64,000 nucleotides of DNA from Leifsonia poae (lineage in GTDB: Bacteria; Actinomycetota; Actinomycetes; Actinomycetales; Microbacteriaceae), in assembly GCF_020009625.1 (NCBI RefSeq), contig NZ_JAIHLP010000002.1:2728001-2792000 (forward strand), written 5' to 3'. Below, piece by piece: positions 35,513 to 44,209 of the stretch. A program made the position numbers and the translations under genes. Within the stretch, counting starts at the first letter, position 1, and each line of letters opens with the position of its first letter. The notes under the pieces were generated by a model that searched no databases, was not told the DNA's origin, and saw nothing but the letters and a program-made list of their open reading frames with translations.

Positions 35513-37345
35513 TCAGCGCCCCCGGCGCCCGCCCAGGGCGCGGAGGGCGGCGAGGATGGTGGCGAGGTCGACCACCTCTTGGAGGAGCGCACCGGCTGTG
35601 GCCGGGATCACCCCGAACGCGGCGACGACCATCAGCGCGGCCGAGATCGCGATCCCGAGCCAGATGCTCTGCAGGGCGATGCGCACGGTGTCCCTTCCGA
35701 TCTGCACGGCATCCGCCGTGCGCGAGATGTCGTCGACCAGGATCACGGCGTCGGCCGACTCGCTCGCGGCGGTCGCCCCTTTCGCCCCCATCGCCACTCC
35801 GACGTCGGCAGCGGCGAGCACCGGGGCGTCGTTCACGCCGTCGCCCACCATGATCACCGGCCGGGCGCGGATGGCCGAGACCTCAGCGACCTTGTCGGCG
35901 GGAAGGCACTCGGCACGCACCCGGCTCACACCGAGTTCGGCGGCGATGTGCTCAGCCGTCTCCTGCGCATCCCCGGTGAGGATCATCGCCTCGGTCACGC
36001 CGAGCCGGTGCAAGCGTTCCAGGGTGCTCGCGGCGTTGTCCCGCAGCCGATCGGCGGCGAGCACCGCGCCCGCGAACGCGCCGTCGATGGCGACGTAGAC
36101 CGCCAGCTCGCCGGGGCCGATGGTGGTGCGTCGAGCGTCCGGGGCGTGCGAGGCCACGAAAGCGAACTTCCCCACCACCACCTCACGTCCCGCGATCTGC
36201 GCGACGACGCCGTTCGTGGCCTCCTCACTCGCCGAGTCGGCAGGGTGCAGGTCGAGCCCCCTCGCCTGCGCCGCCGAGATCATCGACGCCGCGAGCACAT
36301 GAGACGAGTATTGTTCGGCGCTCGCGACGGAGGCGAGCAGGTCGTCGGCGGTGAACGGCGGTTCCGCCCGCACCTCGGTGAGCGACGGGGTGCCCGTGGT
36401 GAGGGTGCCCGTCTTGTCGAAGACGACGGTCTTCGCCGAGGAGAGTTGCTCGAGCACCCCGCCACCCTTGACGATGATCCCGTCGCGGGCGGCCCTGCTC
36501 ATCCCGCCGATGAAGGCGACGGGCGCGGCGATCAGCAGGGGGCAGGGCGTGGCCAGAACGAGCACCTCCGCGAACCGCACCGCATCGCCGCTGACCCACC
36601 AGGCCACGGCACCGATCATGAGGGAGAAGACGGTGAACGGCACCGCGAAGCGGTCGGCCAAGCGGACAACCGGGGCCTTGCTCTCGGACGCCTGGGCGAC
36701 GAGGGCGACGATCTGCTGGTACTGGCTGGCCCCAGCGGCGGCCGTCGCGCGGATCTCCACGGCCACGGAGCCGTTCACCGCGCCGCTCAACACCGTATCG
36801 CCCTCCCGTTTCTCGACCGGGATGCTCTCGCCGGTGATCGACGACTGGTCGAGCGACGTCTCGGGCGAGAGCAGGATTCCGTCCACCGGCACGATTTCCG
36901 CCGGGCGCACCAGCAGCACATCGCCCACGAGCACGTCGTCGACCGGAACGTCGGCGAACCCCTGGCCGTCGGCGCGGTGCGCGAGCTGCGGGGAACGCGT
37001 GAGCAGTGCATCCAGTTCTCGTTTGGCCCGCCGGTTGGCGTAGTCCTCGAGCGCCTCGCCTCCGGTGAGCATCAGCACGACGACGATGGATGCGACGAAC
37101 TCGCCCACGAGCACGGTTGCCACGATCGCGGTCACGGCCAGGATGTCGAGGCCGAACTCGCGGCGCAGCAGAGCCCGCACCATCCCGACCGCCTGCCAGA
37201 CCGCGATGATGACGGCGTATCCGCTGAAGATCCACTGCACGAGCCAGCCGGCGCCGCTGAGGGCGAGCACAGCGCCGAGCACGATGATCGCGAGGGTGAG
37301 CGCCACGATGGGGTACCGTCTCACCGCGGCGAACACTCGGGTCAT
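35513..37345 (-). CDS. heavy-metal P-type ATPase with TPC metal site
   Basis: A 610-residue P1B-like ATPase. The TGES actuator loop is near residue 171, the phosphorylation site DKTGT has Asp310, and the MVGDGVNDAP hinge follows. The membrane metal site is TPC (266-268) instead of the CPC of Cu/Zn pumps or the SPC of P1B-4. There is no N-terminal metal-binding domain or CxxC. In place of the usual HP motif of the nucleotide domain it reads SSHVLAASM. Metal specificity therefore cannot be assigned. No metal regulator lies next to it; the downstream quinone oxidoreductase-like gene is upstream on this strand with a 39-bp gap. Confidence 0.9.
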   Translation of the reverse strand: MTRVFAAVRRYPIVALTLAIIVLGAVLALSGAGWLVQWIFSGYAVIIAVWQAVGMVRALLRREFGLDILAVTAIVATVLVGEFVASIVVVLMLTGGEALEDYANRRAKRELDALLTRSPQLAHRADGQGFADVPVDDVLVGDVLLVRPAEIVPVDGILLSPETSLDQSSITGESIPVEKREGDTVLSGAVNGSVAVEIRATAAAGASQYQQIVALVAQASESKAPVVRLADRFAVPFTVFSLMIGAVAWWVSGDAVRFAEVLVLATPCPLLIAAPVAFIGGMSRAARDGIIVKGGGVLEQLSSAKTVVFDKTGTLTTGTPSLTEVRAEPPFTADDLLASVASAEQYSSHVLAASMISAAQARGLDLHPADSASEEATNGVVAQIAGREVVVGKFAFVASHAPDARRTTIGPGELAVYVAIDGAFAGAVLAADRLRDNAASTLERLHRLGVTEAMILTGDAQETAEHIAAELGVSRVRAECLPADKVAEVSAIRARPVIMVGDGVNDAPVLAAADVGVAMGAKGATAASESADAVILVDDISRTADAVQIGRDTVRIALQSIWLGIAISAALMVVAAFGVIPATAGALLQEVVDLATILAALRALGGRRGR

Positions 37346-37384
37346 CTGGTCAGTCTCTCGGATCGACCGCGCCGGCGCCAGGCT

Positions 37385-38332
37385 TCAGGGTGTGGTTGCA
37401 CTCCCGCGGCCGATCTCGATCGCCACTTTGCCGTGCGCGTGTCGACGGCGCTGGAAGGCGACCGCGGCCGGGGCTTCAGCGAGGGGGTACGTCGCGGCGA
37501 TGGGGATGGCCAATGCGCCGGACGCGATCAGGTCGGTGAGCTCTCGGAGGGCGTCCGGCCGCGCGTCCGAGCCGTTGACCGCCCGGACTCCGCTCGGCGG
37601 GTCGTCCGCCTCGATCGTGACGATCCGGCGAGGGGCGACGCCGAGCCTCAGCGCGCTGTGGGCGGTCTCGGTGCTGTGCAGATCGGCCGCCGCGTCGACT
37701 CCCCCCGGAGCCAGCGCGCGCACGGCTTCGTCGAGGCCGGGACCGTATTGCGCGGGGGCGGCACCGAGCCACCGGAGGTCGTCGAAGGACGACGCCGAGC
37801 CTGTTCCGACGACGGTCGCGCCGGCACGAACGAGGAGCGGCACCAGGATCGACCCGACCCCGCCGGCCGCCCCGCCGACCAGGACGACGTCACCCGGTCG
37901 CACGGCGAGGGCGTCGAAGACGGCCGACGCGGTGCGGCCGGCGATGTCGAGCACGCCGGCACTCAGCTCGGATACCCCGTCGGGTGTCGCGTGCAGGCTG
38001 CGATGATCCTGTTCGAGCACTACCGAGGTGGCAACGGCCGCACCGCGGGCGCCGCCGAACACGCGGTCTCCGACGCTCCACCGCGTGACGGCGCTCCCGA
38101 CGTCGGCGACGACGCCGGCGAAGTCGTTGCCGAAGCCGGAGGGGAGTGAGATTCCGAACGCGTCCGCGAGTGCGGGCGATTCCACGATCTGCCAATCGAC
38201 GGGGTTGAGCCCGGCGACGGTGACCGCGATGCGCACCTGGTTCTTCGTCAGCGGGCCGTCCGCGACGGTGCTGAGGGTCAGGGCGCCGATGTCGCCGAAC
38301 CGGTCGAATGTCAGTGCGGTCGAGGTGCTCAC
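37385..38332 (-). CDS. NADP-dependent quinone oxidoreductase-like protein (zinc-free MDR)
   Basis: A 315-residue medium-chain reductase with no zinc ligands. GNDFAGVVADVGSAVTRWSV is the first domain, VLVGGAAGGVGSILVPLLVR the NADP-binding loop, and the C-terminal HAHGKVAIEI is typical of the group. Such enzymes reduce quinones or enones. The GTG start at 38332 lacks a clear ribosome site. It lies 49 bp downstream of the second carboxylesterase on the same strand, so it may be part of that operon. Confidence 0.88.
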   Translation of the reverse strand: MSTSTALTFDRFGDIGALTLSTVADGPLTKNQVRIAVTVAGLNPVDWQIVESPALADAFGISLPSGFGNDFAGVVADVGSAVTRWSVGDRVFGGARGAAVATSVVLEQDHRSLHATPDGVSELSAGVLDIAGRTASAVFDALAVRPGDVVLVGGAAGGVGSILVPLLVRAGATVVGTGSASSFDDLRWLGAAPAQYGPGLDEAVRALAPGGVDAAADLHSTETAHSALRLGVAPRRIVTIEADDPPSGVRAVNGSDARPDALRELTDLIASGALAIPIAATYPLAEAPAAVAFQRRRHAHGKVAIEIGRGSATTP

Positions 38333-38381
38333 CCAAGGGGCAGCGTCGGCGGGGGCGTGTCCATTCCCTTCGGGTTCGCGC

Positions 38382-39941
38382 TCAGGCCGGGATGCTCTTC
38401 ACGGGCGCGCCGAAGTCGGCGGCGGCAGGTGAGACACCCGCTCCCAGAGGTCGGCCGAAATGGTGGACGTCGCGATCCTCCCGCGTCCAGGGGTGCCAGC
38501 CGTCCTCGCCGTCGGCAGGGTTCCCCGACCGTGCGAAGGCCGACCAGGCGCCCATCATCCGCCGCGAGGTCTCGACGCGGGCGGGGTCACGACCGGTGAG
38601 CGGGATGCGGTCAACCGTGCCGAACACATAGGCCAGCTCGAGGCTGTGGCAGGATCCGAGCAGTCCGTCGAGCACCTCGGTCGTCTGGTCGAATTGGTAG
38701 ACCCAGACGTTGCCTGCGGTCGGTGCGACGGCGTCCGCGATCTCGACGGCGGGGTCGCGCATGACCCGCGCGCTGATCCGGCGGGACCAGAGGAGGTGCG
38801 GCGGCTCGGCCGGGAACTCGGCGGCGAGGGCGTCGTAGGCGGCGGCACCCTGACCGGGCTCATCCTCCTCGATCAGGCGGGCGACCTGATCGCGGGTCAT
38901 CCGTGTCGTGTACTCCGGCTCGTCCACCAGGAGCAGGCCGGCCTCATGCGCGGTCCACCCGATCATGAGCTGGTCTCCGACGAGCTCGGCGGTGCCGTCC
39001 TCTCGATGGAAAGGCTGCCGCGGGGCGTGCACCTCGTCGAGCGACGGCCCGAACCCCAGCAGCTGCTCGACGGGTGTGGCACCGAAGCGGGTGACGCCGA
39101 ACCCGAGCATCCCGGCCTGAGCGTCGAGCAGACGCTCCAGTGGGATGCTCTGCAGCTCCCCGATCGCGGGCTCGCCGAGTGCGGCGAGGGCTCGGCGCCG
39201 GGTCTGGGCCGAGTGCTCCTGCGGTGGGAGGATCGCGAACGGGCCGCTCATCATGATCGAGCGGGCGAAGAGCCCCCGCGCTGCGGGAATCGCTTGCAAT
39301 GTTCCGACTTTCGCGCTGCCGCCCGACTGCCCGCAAACGGTCACATTCGCCGGGTCACCGCCCACCGACGCGATGTTGCGACGAACCCAGTCGAGCGCCG
39401 CGACGATGTCGAGCATGCCGGCGTTGGCGGAGTCCGGGAAGCCTTCGTCCCGCAGGTCGAGGAAACCGGTGATCCCGAGCCGGTGGGTGACACTCACGAC
39501 GACCAGGTCGCCGAACCGGGCGAGCTCGTCGCCGTTGAACACCATCTCGTTGCCGGAGCCGTGGGTGAACCCGCCGCCGTGCAGCCAGACGAGCACCGGC
39601 AGTGCGTCGTCCTGGCGTGCGGACGGCGCCCAGATGTTCAGCCGCAGACAGTCTTCGTCGATCGTGCCCCCCTCGACCGGCCATCCGCCGCGGGGGTAGA
39701 GCAGGGAGAGCATCCGGGGCCCGTTCGCGGCCGCGTGCGTGCGGGTGTCGACCTGCGGGGCGCTCGGCCCGAAGGCGAGGGCGTCGCGGACCCCGCTCCA
39801 CGGCTCGACCGGCTGCGGGGCGCGGAAGCGGTTGGCGCCGCCGGTGGTCGCGCCGTACGGGACGCCGAGAAGGCTCACGACCGCGGCGGAGTCCATTCCC
39901 CTGAGCAGCCCGGAGTCGGTGGGGACGATGGTGTACGGCAT
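38382..39941 (-). CDS. type B carboxylesterase (copy 2)
   Basis: A 519-residue carboxylesterase B enzyme with HGGG in its VLVWLHGGGFTHGSG motif and nucleophile Ser206 in GQSGGS. VVSLLGVPYGATTGGANRFR is the entry motif. No signal peptide is seen. It begins two bases after the stop of the GPH-like transporter, whose end supplies an AAAGG ribosome site, so the two are translationally linked. This repeats the esterase/transporter pairing at 13.2-16.7 kb, although here both genes share a strand and the regulator is a ROK protein. Confidence 0.9.
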   Translation of the reverse strand: MPYTIVPTDSGLLRGMDSAAVVSLLGVPYGATTGGANRFRAPQPVEPWSGVRDALAFGPSAPQVDTRTHAAANGPRMLSLLYPRGGWPVEGGTIDEDCLRLNIWAPSARQDDALPVLVWLHGGGFTHGSGNEMVFNGDELARFGDLVVVSVTHRLGITGFLDLRDEGFPDSANAGMLDIVAALDWVRRNIASVGGDPANVTVCGQSGGSAKVGTLQAIPAARGLFARSIMMSGPFAILPPQEHSAQTRRRALAALGEPAIGELQSIPLERLLDAQAGMLGFGVTRFGATPVEQLLGFGPSLDEVHAPRQPFHREDGTAELVGDQLMIGWTAHEAGLLLVDEPEYTTRMTRDQVARLIEEDEPGQGAAAYDALAAEFPAEPPHLLWSRRISARVMRDPAVEIADAVAPTAGNVWVYQFDQTTEVLDGLLGSCHSLELAYVFGTVDRIPLTGRDPARVETSRRMMGAWSAFARSGNPADGEDGWHPWTREDRDVHHFGRPLGAGVSPAAADFGAPVKSIPA

Positions 39942-39943
39942 GG

Positions 39944-41239
39944 TCAGCGGACCTTTCGGATGGGGATGATGAAGAACGCGGAGAGCGCGGCGGCGACGGC
40001 GGCGAAGATGAACAGTGGCGGGTACCCGCCGAGCGCGGTGATGATGAGCGCCGCGATGAACGGCGAGGCGATCTGCGGCCCCGTTGTCGCCACGTTGAGC
40101 AGGCCCAGGTCGCGCCCGTTGTTCTCGGCGTGCGGCACGACGAGGGTCATGATGGCCTGGTCCACCGCGCTGTAGATGCCGAAGAACAGGCCGGCGACGA
40201 TCGAGTACGCGATCATGCCCGCGAAGCTCGGGACGAACACGGGGATGAGCGCCCCGGCCGCCACCCCGAACGAAGCGATGATCACGAAGATCTTCCGGCG
40301 CCGAAGCTTGTCGGAGAGCGGCCCCGAGACGATCGTCGTCACGAAGCTCGCCGCCATGTTGATCGTTCCGAGGAGCGCGACGGCGGCCGCGATGTTGCCG
40401 CCGGGCAGGTTCTTGACGCCGATGTAGTCGGTCAACGTGTAGAGCTGGTACGTCGAGATGGTCCAGTAGCCGACCATGATGGCCACGCGTGCCCAGAAGG
40501 CCCAGGCGAAGTCGTGGTCGGCGAGCCCGGAGAAGAAGTGCCGGAGCGATTGGCGTTCGCGGGCGACCGGGGCGGCTTCCGCTGCTCGGCTCGCCGTCGG
40601 GTCGGGCGTGAGGAAGACCAGGAGGAGGGTGCCGACGAGAAGAAGGGCGGCGATCACCAGGTAGGCGATGACGGGGCGGTCGACGAAGAACGGTGCGACA
40701 TTGAGGCCGTAGATCACGCCGACGGTGACGGCGACGCCGGCGATCGACGACACCATACCCCGACGGGCTTCGGGCACGCGGTCGGGCATGACGGCAGTGA
40801 TCACGGCCTGGAACGCGCTCATCGTGAGCATGACCCCGATGTAGGCGGCGCCGAGCCAGAACAGATCGGTCATCCCGCCGAGCAGGGCGAGCAGGAGTGC
40901 GGCGACGATCGCTGCGATCAGGAGCCACGGGGTCCGCCGGCCGAACCGGCTGCGCGTCCGATCCGAGAGGGCCCCGAAGACCGGGTTGCCGATCGCCGCG
41001 GCCAGGGCGCCGATCGAGGCGAGCAGGCCGTAGGCGCCGACCTTGCCGCCTTCGTCGATGGCCGCGATCTGGGTGGGGAGCACGATCTGCTGCATGCCTT
41101 GGAAGATCGCGTACATGCCGGCGTTGGCGAGAAAGAAGGTGCTGAGGAAGCGTGCGCCGCCGGCGATCTTTCCGGGCGGAGGGGCGGCGGAATCGCTTGT
41201 CTGGATGGGCGCGGGAACGGGCTGGATAGTATCGGACAC
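39944..41239 (-). CDS. GPH-like MFS sugar/glycoside transporter (copy 2)
   Basis: A 431-residue, twelve-span paralogue of 15375-16667. Shared landmarks are ALSDRTRSRFGRRTPWLL, AVMPDRVPEARRGM, YQLYTLTDYIG, VSGPLSDKLRRRKIFVI and a closing IPIRKVR. It probably imports an acylated glycoside or related ester that the adjacent carboxylesterase hydrolyses. It is divergent from a ROK regulator, with a perfect palindrome in between. Confidence 0.88.
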   Translation of the reverse strand: MSDTIQPVPAPIQTSDSAAPPPGKIAGGARFLSTFFLANAGMYAIFQGMQQIVLPTQIAAIDEGGKVGAYGLLASIGALAAAIGNPVFGALSDRTRSRFGRRTPWLLIAAIVAALLLALLGGMTDLFWLGAAYIGVMLTMSAFQAVITAVMPDRVPEARRGMVSSIAGVAVTVGVIYGLNVAPFFVDRPVIAYLVIAALLLVGTLLLVFLTPDPTASRAAEAAPVARERQSLRHFFSGLADHDFAWAFWARVAIMVGYWTISTYQLYTLTDYIGVKNLPGGNIAAAVALLGTINMAASFVTTIVSGPLSDKLRRRKIFVIIASFGVAAGALIPVFVPSFAGMIAYSIVAGLFFGIYSAVDQAIMTLVVPHAENNGRDLGLLNVATTGPQIASPFIAALIITALGGYPPLFIFAAVAAALSAFFIIPIRKVR

Positions 41240-41292
41240 GGTGACCTCTCTGTCATCAGGAACGCACTTCGGGTGAGCGCGGTACTATTATT

Positions 41293-41305
41293 TTCAGAGT
41301 CTGAA
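41293..41305. promoter_or_regulatory. ROK-type operator
   Basis: TTCAGA-G-TCTGAA is a perfect 6-bp-arm palindrome inside an AT-rich stretch (TTATTTTCAG...GTTAAAAG) between the divergent transporter and ROK genes, resembling other NagC/XylR-class sites in composition. Confidence 0.6.
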
Positions 41306-41325
41306 GTTAAAAGCAAGGGGTGGGT

Positions 41326-42483
41326 GTGGGCGACTCGGCGACCGGCGAACTCGCGGGGATGCGGCGACGCAACCTCCAACGGATCGTCGAGGCGGTGCGC
41401 GAGACGCCGGGCCTCTCTCAGAGCGACCTCGCAGCGTCGACCGGTCTCGCCGTCGGGGCGGTGAGCTCGCTCGTGAACGCGCTGATCGACGCCGGTGTCG
41501 TCTCGGAGGAGTCCGCGCGCTCCGGCCGAGGCCGACCCCGGCGGCTTCTCCGGCTCGACGATCGCTATGCCGATCTGGTCGGGGTGCGGATCACCCGCGG
41601 CGGAATCGACGCGCGCTCAGCGACGCTCTCGGGCCGAACCCTGGTCGGCATCCGGCGGCCGGCCATCGGCCCGTGGTCGATCGCCGACGCGGCCGCGACC
41701 ATGCTGGAGCTGGTGACACGGGTCACGGAGGGGCTGCGTCGCCCGGGAGCTCACCCGTCCATCGTCATCTCGTTCCCGGGCGTGAGTGCGGATGGCCTCC
41801 TGAGCACCTCCGAGTTCGATTGGATCGACGAGCAGGAGGCCGAACTCCTGGAGCCGTTGCGCGCGGCCGGGTTCGCCCAGATCGTGATCCGCAATGACGG
41901 CGGTCTCGCCACCTTGGGGGAGTGGCGGGTCGGTGCGGCGCGGGGTCACGACAACGCGATCGTGATCCTGCTCGGGCGCGGGCTGGGCGGGAGCGCGGTG
42001 GTCGACGGTCATCTTCTGCGCGGGCACGGCAGCCCGCTGGGGTTCGGCCACGTGCCGATCGATCCGGCCGGTCCGATCTGCGTGTGCGGGCAGCGAGGGT
42101 GTCTCGAAGTCTTCGCGTCGTTGCAATCGTTCGCTGCTCTGCTCGGCGAATCCGAGCGGTTCTCCGCGATGGCCTCGATCGACTACGCCGTCGAGCTCGA
42201 CCGACGGGCCGCCGACGGGGACGCCGTGGTCCTCGAGATCCTGGCCTCGGCGAGGCGCCGGCTCAGGGAGTTCGGCGAATTGGTCGCCGCCCTGTTCCTG
42301 CCCGAAGTCGTCGTCCTCAGTGGGCAGTCGGCGGCCGTGGTCCCCTGGCTGCTGAGCGACTCGGTGGGCATGGCGGCCGTTCCGATGGTCCGCGGCGTCC
42401 TCGATGCCGACGCCGCCCTGGTCGGCGCAGTGCTGGCGGCGCAGGAACTGTGGATGGAGGATCCGATCTCCTTCGGCGGGTGA
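41326..42483 (+). CDS. ROK-family transcriptional regulator
   Basis: About 385 residues. An N-terminal winged HTH (LSQSDLAASTGLAVGAVSSL) is followed by a sugar-kinase-like ROK domain with CVCGQRGCLEVFAS, the zinc-binding Cys motif of the family. The second ATPase-like motif is degraded, as usual for regulators. GTG 41326 is preferred to GTG 41320 because AAGGGG (41315-41320) is then correctly spaced. It should sense a sugar and control the divergent transporter/esterase operon. It converges on the XRE-cupin gene, 15 bp apart. Confidence 0.88.
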   Translation: MGDSATGELAGMRRRNLQRIVEAVRETPGLSQSDLAASTGLAVGAVSSLVNALIDAGVVSEESARSGRGRPRRLLRLDDRYADLVGVRITRGGIDARSATLSGRTLVGIRRPAIGPWSIADAAATMLELVTRVTEGLRRPGAHPSIVISFPGVSADGLLSTSEFDWIDEQEAELLEPLRAAGFAQIVIRNDGGLATLGEWRVGAARGHDNAIVILLGRGLGGSAVVDGHLLRGHGSPLGFGHVPIDPAGPICVCGQRGCLEVFASLQSFAALLGESERFSAMASIDYAVELDRRAADGDAVVLEILASARRRLREFGELVAALFLPEVVVLSGQSAAVVPWLLSDSVGMAAVPMVRGVLDADAALVGAVLAAQELWMEDPISFGG

Positions 42484-42498
42484 CGCCTCCCGTTCCGA

Positions 42499-43083
42499 CT
42501 ACGACGAGCCGCTCCAGGCGGCCGGGACGATCGTCCACAGCACCTCGGCCGGGCGGTCGCCCGGGTTGCGCCAATTGTGCGGCTCGCGGCCGGCGAATGT
42601 GAGCGTCTCGCCCGACGTCAGCTCGACGGTTCGCGTCGAGAAGAGCACGATGAGCGAGCCGCTGATGATATGGAGCACCTCGACATCGCAGTTGATCGTG
42701 TAGAGGTCGTTGCCTCCGTCAGCACCGGGTTCGAGGGTGGATCGCAGCACCTGCACCCGCGACTGCCCTCGTGGTGTGACGAGGCGCTCGACCGCACCGC
42801 GGCCGCCCAGATTGATGAGAGGGGCATCGTCGAGGCGGATGACGTCGGTCTCCGCCTCTTCGAAGAGGGATCCGATCGGCAGGGAGAGCACCTGGCAGAG
42901 GGTCACGAGGGTCGCGACGCTCGGCGAGGTCTCATCGCGCTCGACCCGGCTGAGGAACCCTTTGGTCAGGTGGGTCGCCGTCGCGACCTGCTCGATGGTC
43001 AGGCCCTGGGCGCGCCTGCTGGCCCTCAGTCGTGCCCCGACCCGGATCGGCAGCTCGGATGGCGTGGGATGGACGGGTCGCAT
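42499..43083 (-). CDS. XRE-family regulator with C-terminal cupin
   Basis: A 194-residue protein. The HTH lies near residues 14-70 (LTIEQVATATHLTKGFLSRV and ERDETSPSVATL), followed by a cupin with HIISGSLIVLFS and EPHNWRNPGDRPAEVLW. This domain pair is typical of local regulators of amine, amino-acid and polyamine catabolism (PuuR-like). It is divergent from the ureohydrolase/NCS1/nitrilase operon and is its obvious candidate regulator. Confidence 0.9.
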   Translation of the reverse strand: MRPVHPTPSELPIRVGARLRASRRAQGLTIEQVATATHLTKGFLSRVERDETSPSVATLVTLCQVLSLPIGSLFEEAETDVIRLDDAPLINLGGRGAVERLVTPRGQSRVQVLRSTLEPGADGGNDLYTINCDVEVLHIISGSLIVLFSTRTVELTSGETLTFAGREPHNWRNPGDRPAEVLWTIVPAAWSGSS

Positions 43084-43119
43084 GGTCTCCTCGCACTGGC
43101 ATCGTGATCGGTTCTCATC

Positions 43120-43190
43120 TTGACAGGACTACCGGCACGCGCCACACTGGCACCACGGAAGTTGTCTAGCAAGCAAATTTTGTTGTTTGT
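43120..43190 (+). promoter_or_regulatory. promoter region of the ureohydrolase/nitrilase operon
   Basis: TTGACA (43120-43125), 17 bp, CACACT (43143-43148) is a promoter candidate with a consensus -35. Downstream, about 43168-43190, is an AT-rich imperfect dyad (CAAGCAAATTTTGTTGTTTG) that stands out from the GC-rich background and may be the XRE-cupin site. Confidence 0.5.
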
Positions 43191-43210
43191 CAGTAATAGT
43201 TTGGAACGCA

Positions 43211-44175
43211 ATGACGCACGATGAGCCCCAAGGACCGCCCGACGCGAGCGTGAGCCCCCGCTATGCCGGATTCGCGACGTTCGCGCGATTGCCGCGCCTG
43301 GACGACGTTGCGGCGGCCGAGATCGCCGTCGTCGGCATCCCGTTCGACAGCGGTGTCAGCTACCGGCCCGGCGCCCGGTTCGGGCCGTCGCACGTGCGCG
43401 AAGCATCCCGGTTGCTGCGGCCGTACAACCCCGTGCAAGATGTCGAGCCGTTCGCGCAGCAACAGGTCGCCGACGCGGGGACATCGCGGTGAACCCCTTC
43501 AACATCACGGAAGCGGTCGCACAGATCGAAGACGCGGCCGGCGAGCTGACGGACGACGGCAAGCGCCTCGTGGTCATCGGCGGCGACCACACGATCGCCC
43601 TTCCTCTCCTGCGGGTCGCCGCGCGACGGCACGGCCCGGTCGCCGTGCTCCACTTCGACGCGCACCTCGACACCTGGGACACCTACTTCGGCGCACCCGT
43701 GACGCATGGCACACCGTTCCGTCGCGCCTCCGAAGAAGGCCTCATCGACCTGACCGCGAGCCTGCACGTAGGCATCCGCGGCCCGCTCTACTCGGATGCC
43801 GACCTGCGCGACGACGCCCGCCTCGGCTTCGCCATCATCGGAAGCCACGAGATCGAATCCGATGGGCTCGCTTCGGCGATCGAGCGGATGCTCGCCCGCA
43901 TCGGCGACCGCCCGATCTACCTGTCGATCGACATCGATGTCCTCGACCCGGCGCACGCCCCCGGAACGGGCACCCCCGAGGCCGGCGGCATGACCAGCCG
44001 AGAACTCCTGGCGATGATCCGCGCGCTCCGAGGTTCCAACCTGATCGGCGCCGACATCGTCGAGGTGTCCCCGGCCTACGACCACGCGCAGCTCACCGCC
44101 ATCGCGGCATCGCATGTCGCCTACGAGATCATCTCTGCGATGACCCCGGATCGCCCAGCCGGCGCACGCCACTGA
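43211..44175 (+). pseudogene. ureohydrolase (agmatinase/guanidino-acid hydrolase family), frameshifted
   Basis: Two frames make one ~321-residue ureohydrolase. The first (43211-43492) has [16 protein letters not shown] and [20 protein letters not shown]. The second continues [15 protein letters not shown] and contains all the manganese ligands: [19 protein letters not shown] and [20 protein letters not shown]. Adding one G to the G4 run at 43477-43480 restores [13 protein letters not shown] without a gap. The family hydrolyses agmatine, guanidinobutyrate, proclavaminate and similar guanidines to urea and an amine. The operon context (NCS1 permease, amidase, nitrilase) suggests an uncommon substrate. 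Confidence 0.87.
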
Positions 44176-44209
44176 ACCCCGAGCCCCGCCCACACCCCGA
44201 GAAAGGACA

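Noticed and set aside
35579..38149. An 856-codon plus-strand frame opposite the P-type ATPase
   Set aside because: It spans the antisense of two real genes and their gap, with His/Asp/Arg-rich composition and no domain.
43084..43210. Guanidine riboswitch upstream of the ureohydrolase
   Set aside because: No guanidine riboswitch motif (conserved ACGR loops or pseudoknot) could be recognised. The AT-rich dyad looks more like a protein operator.
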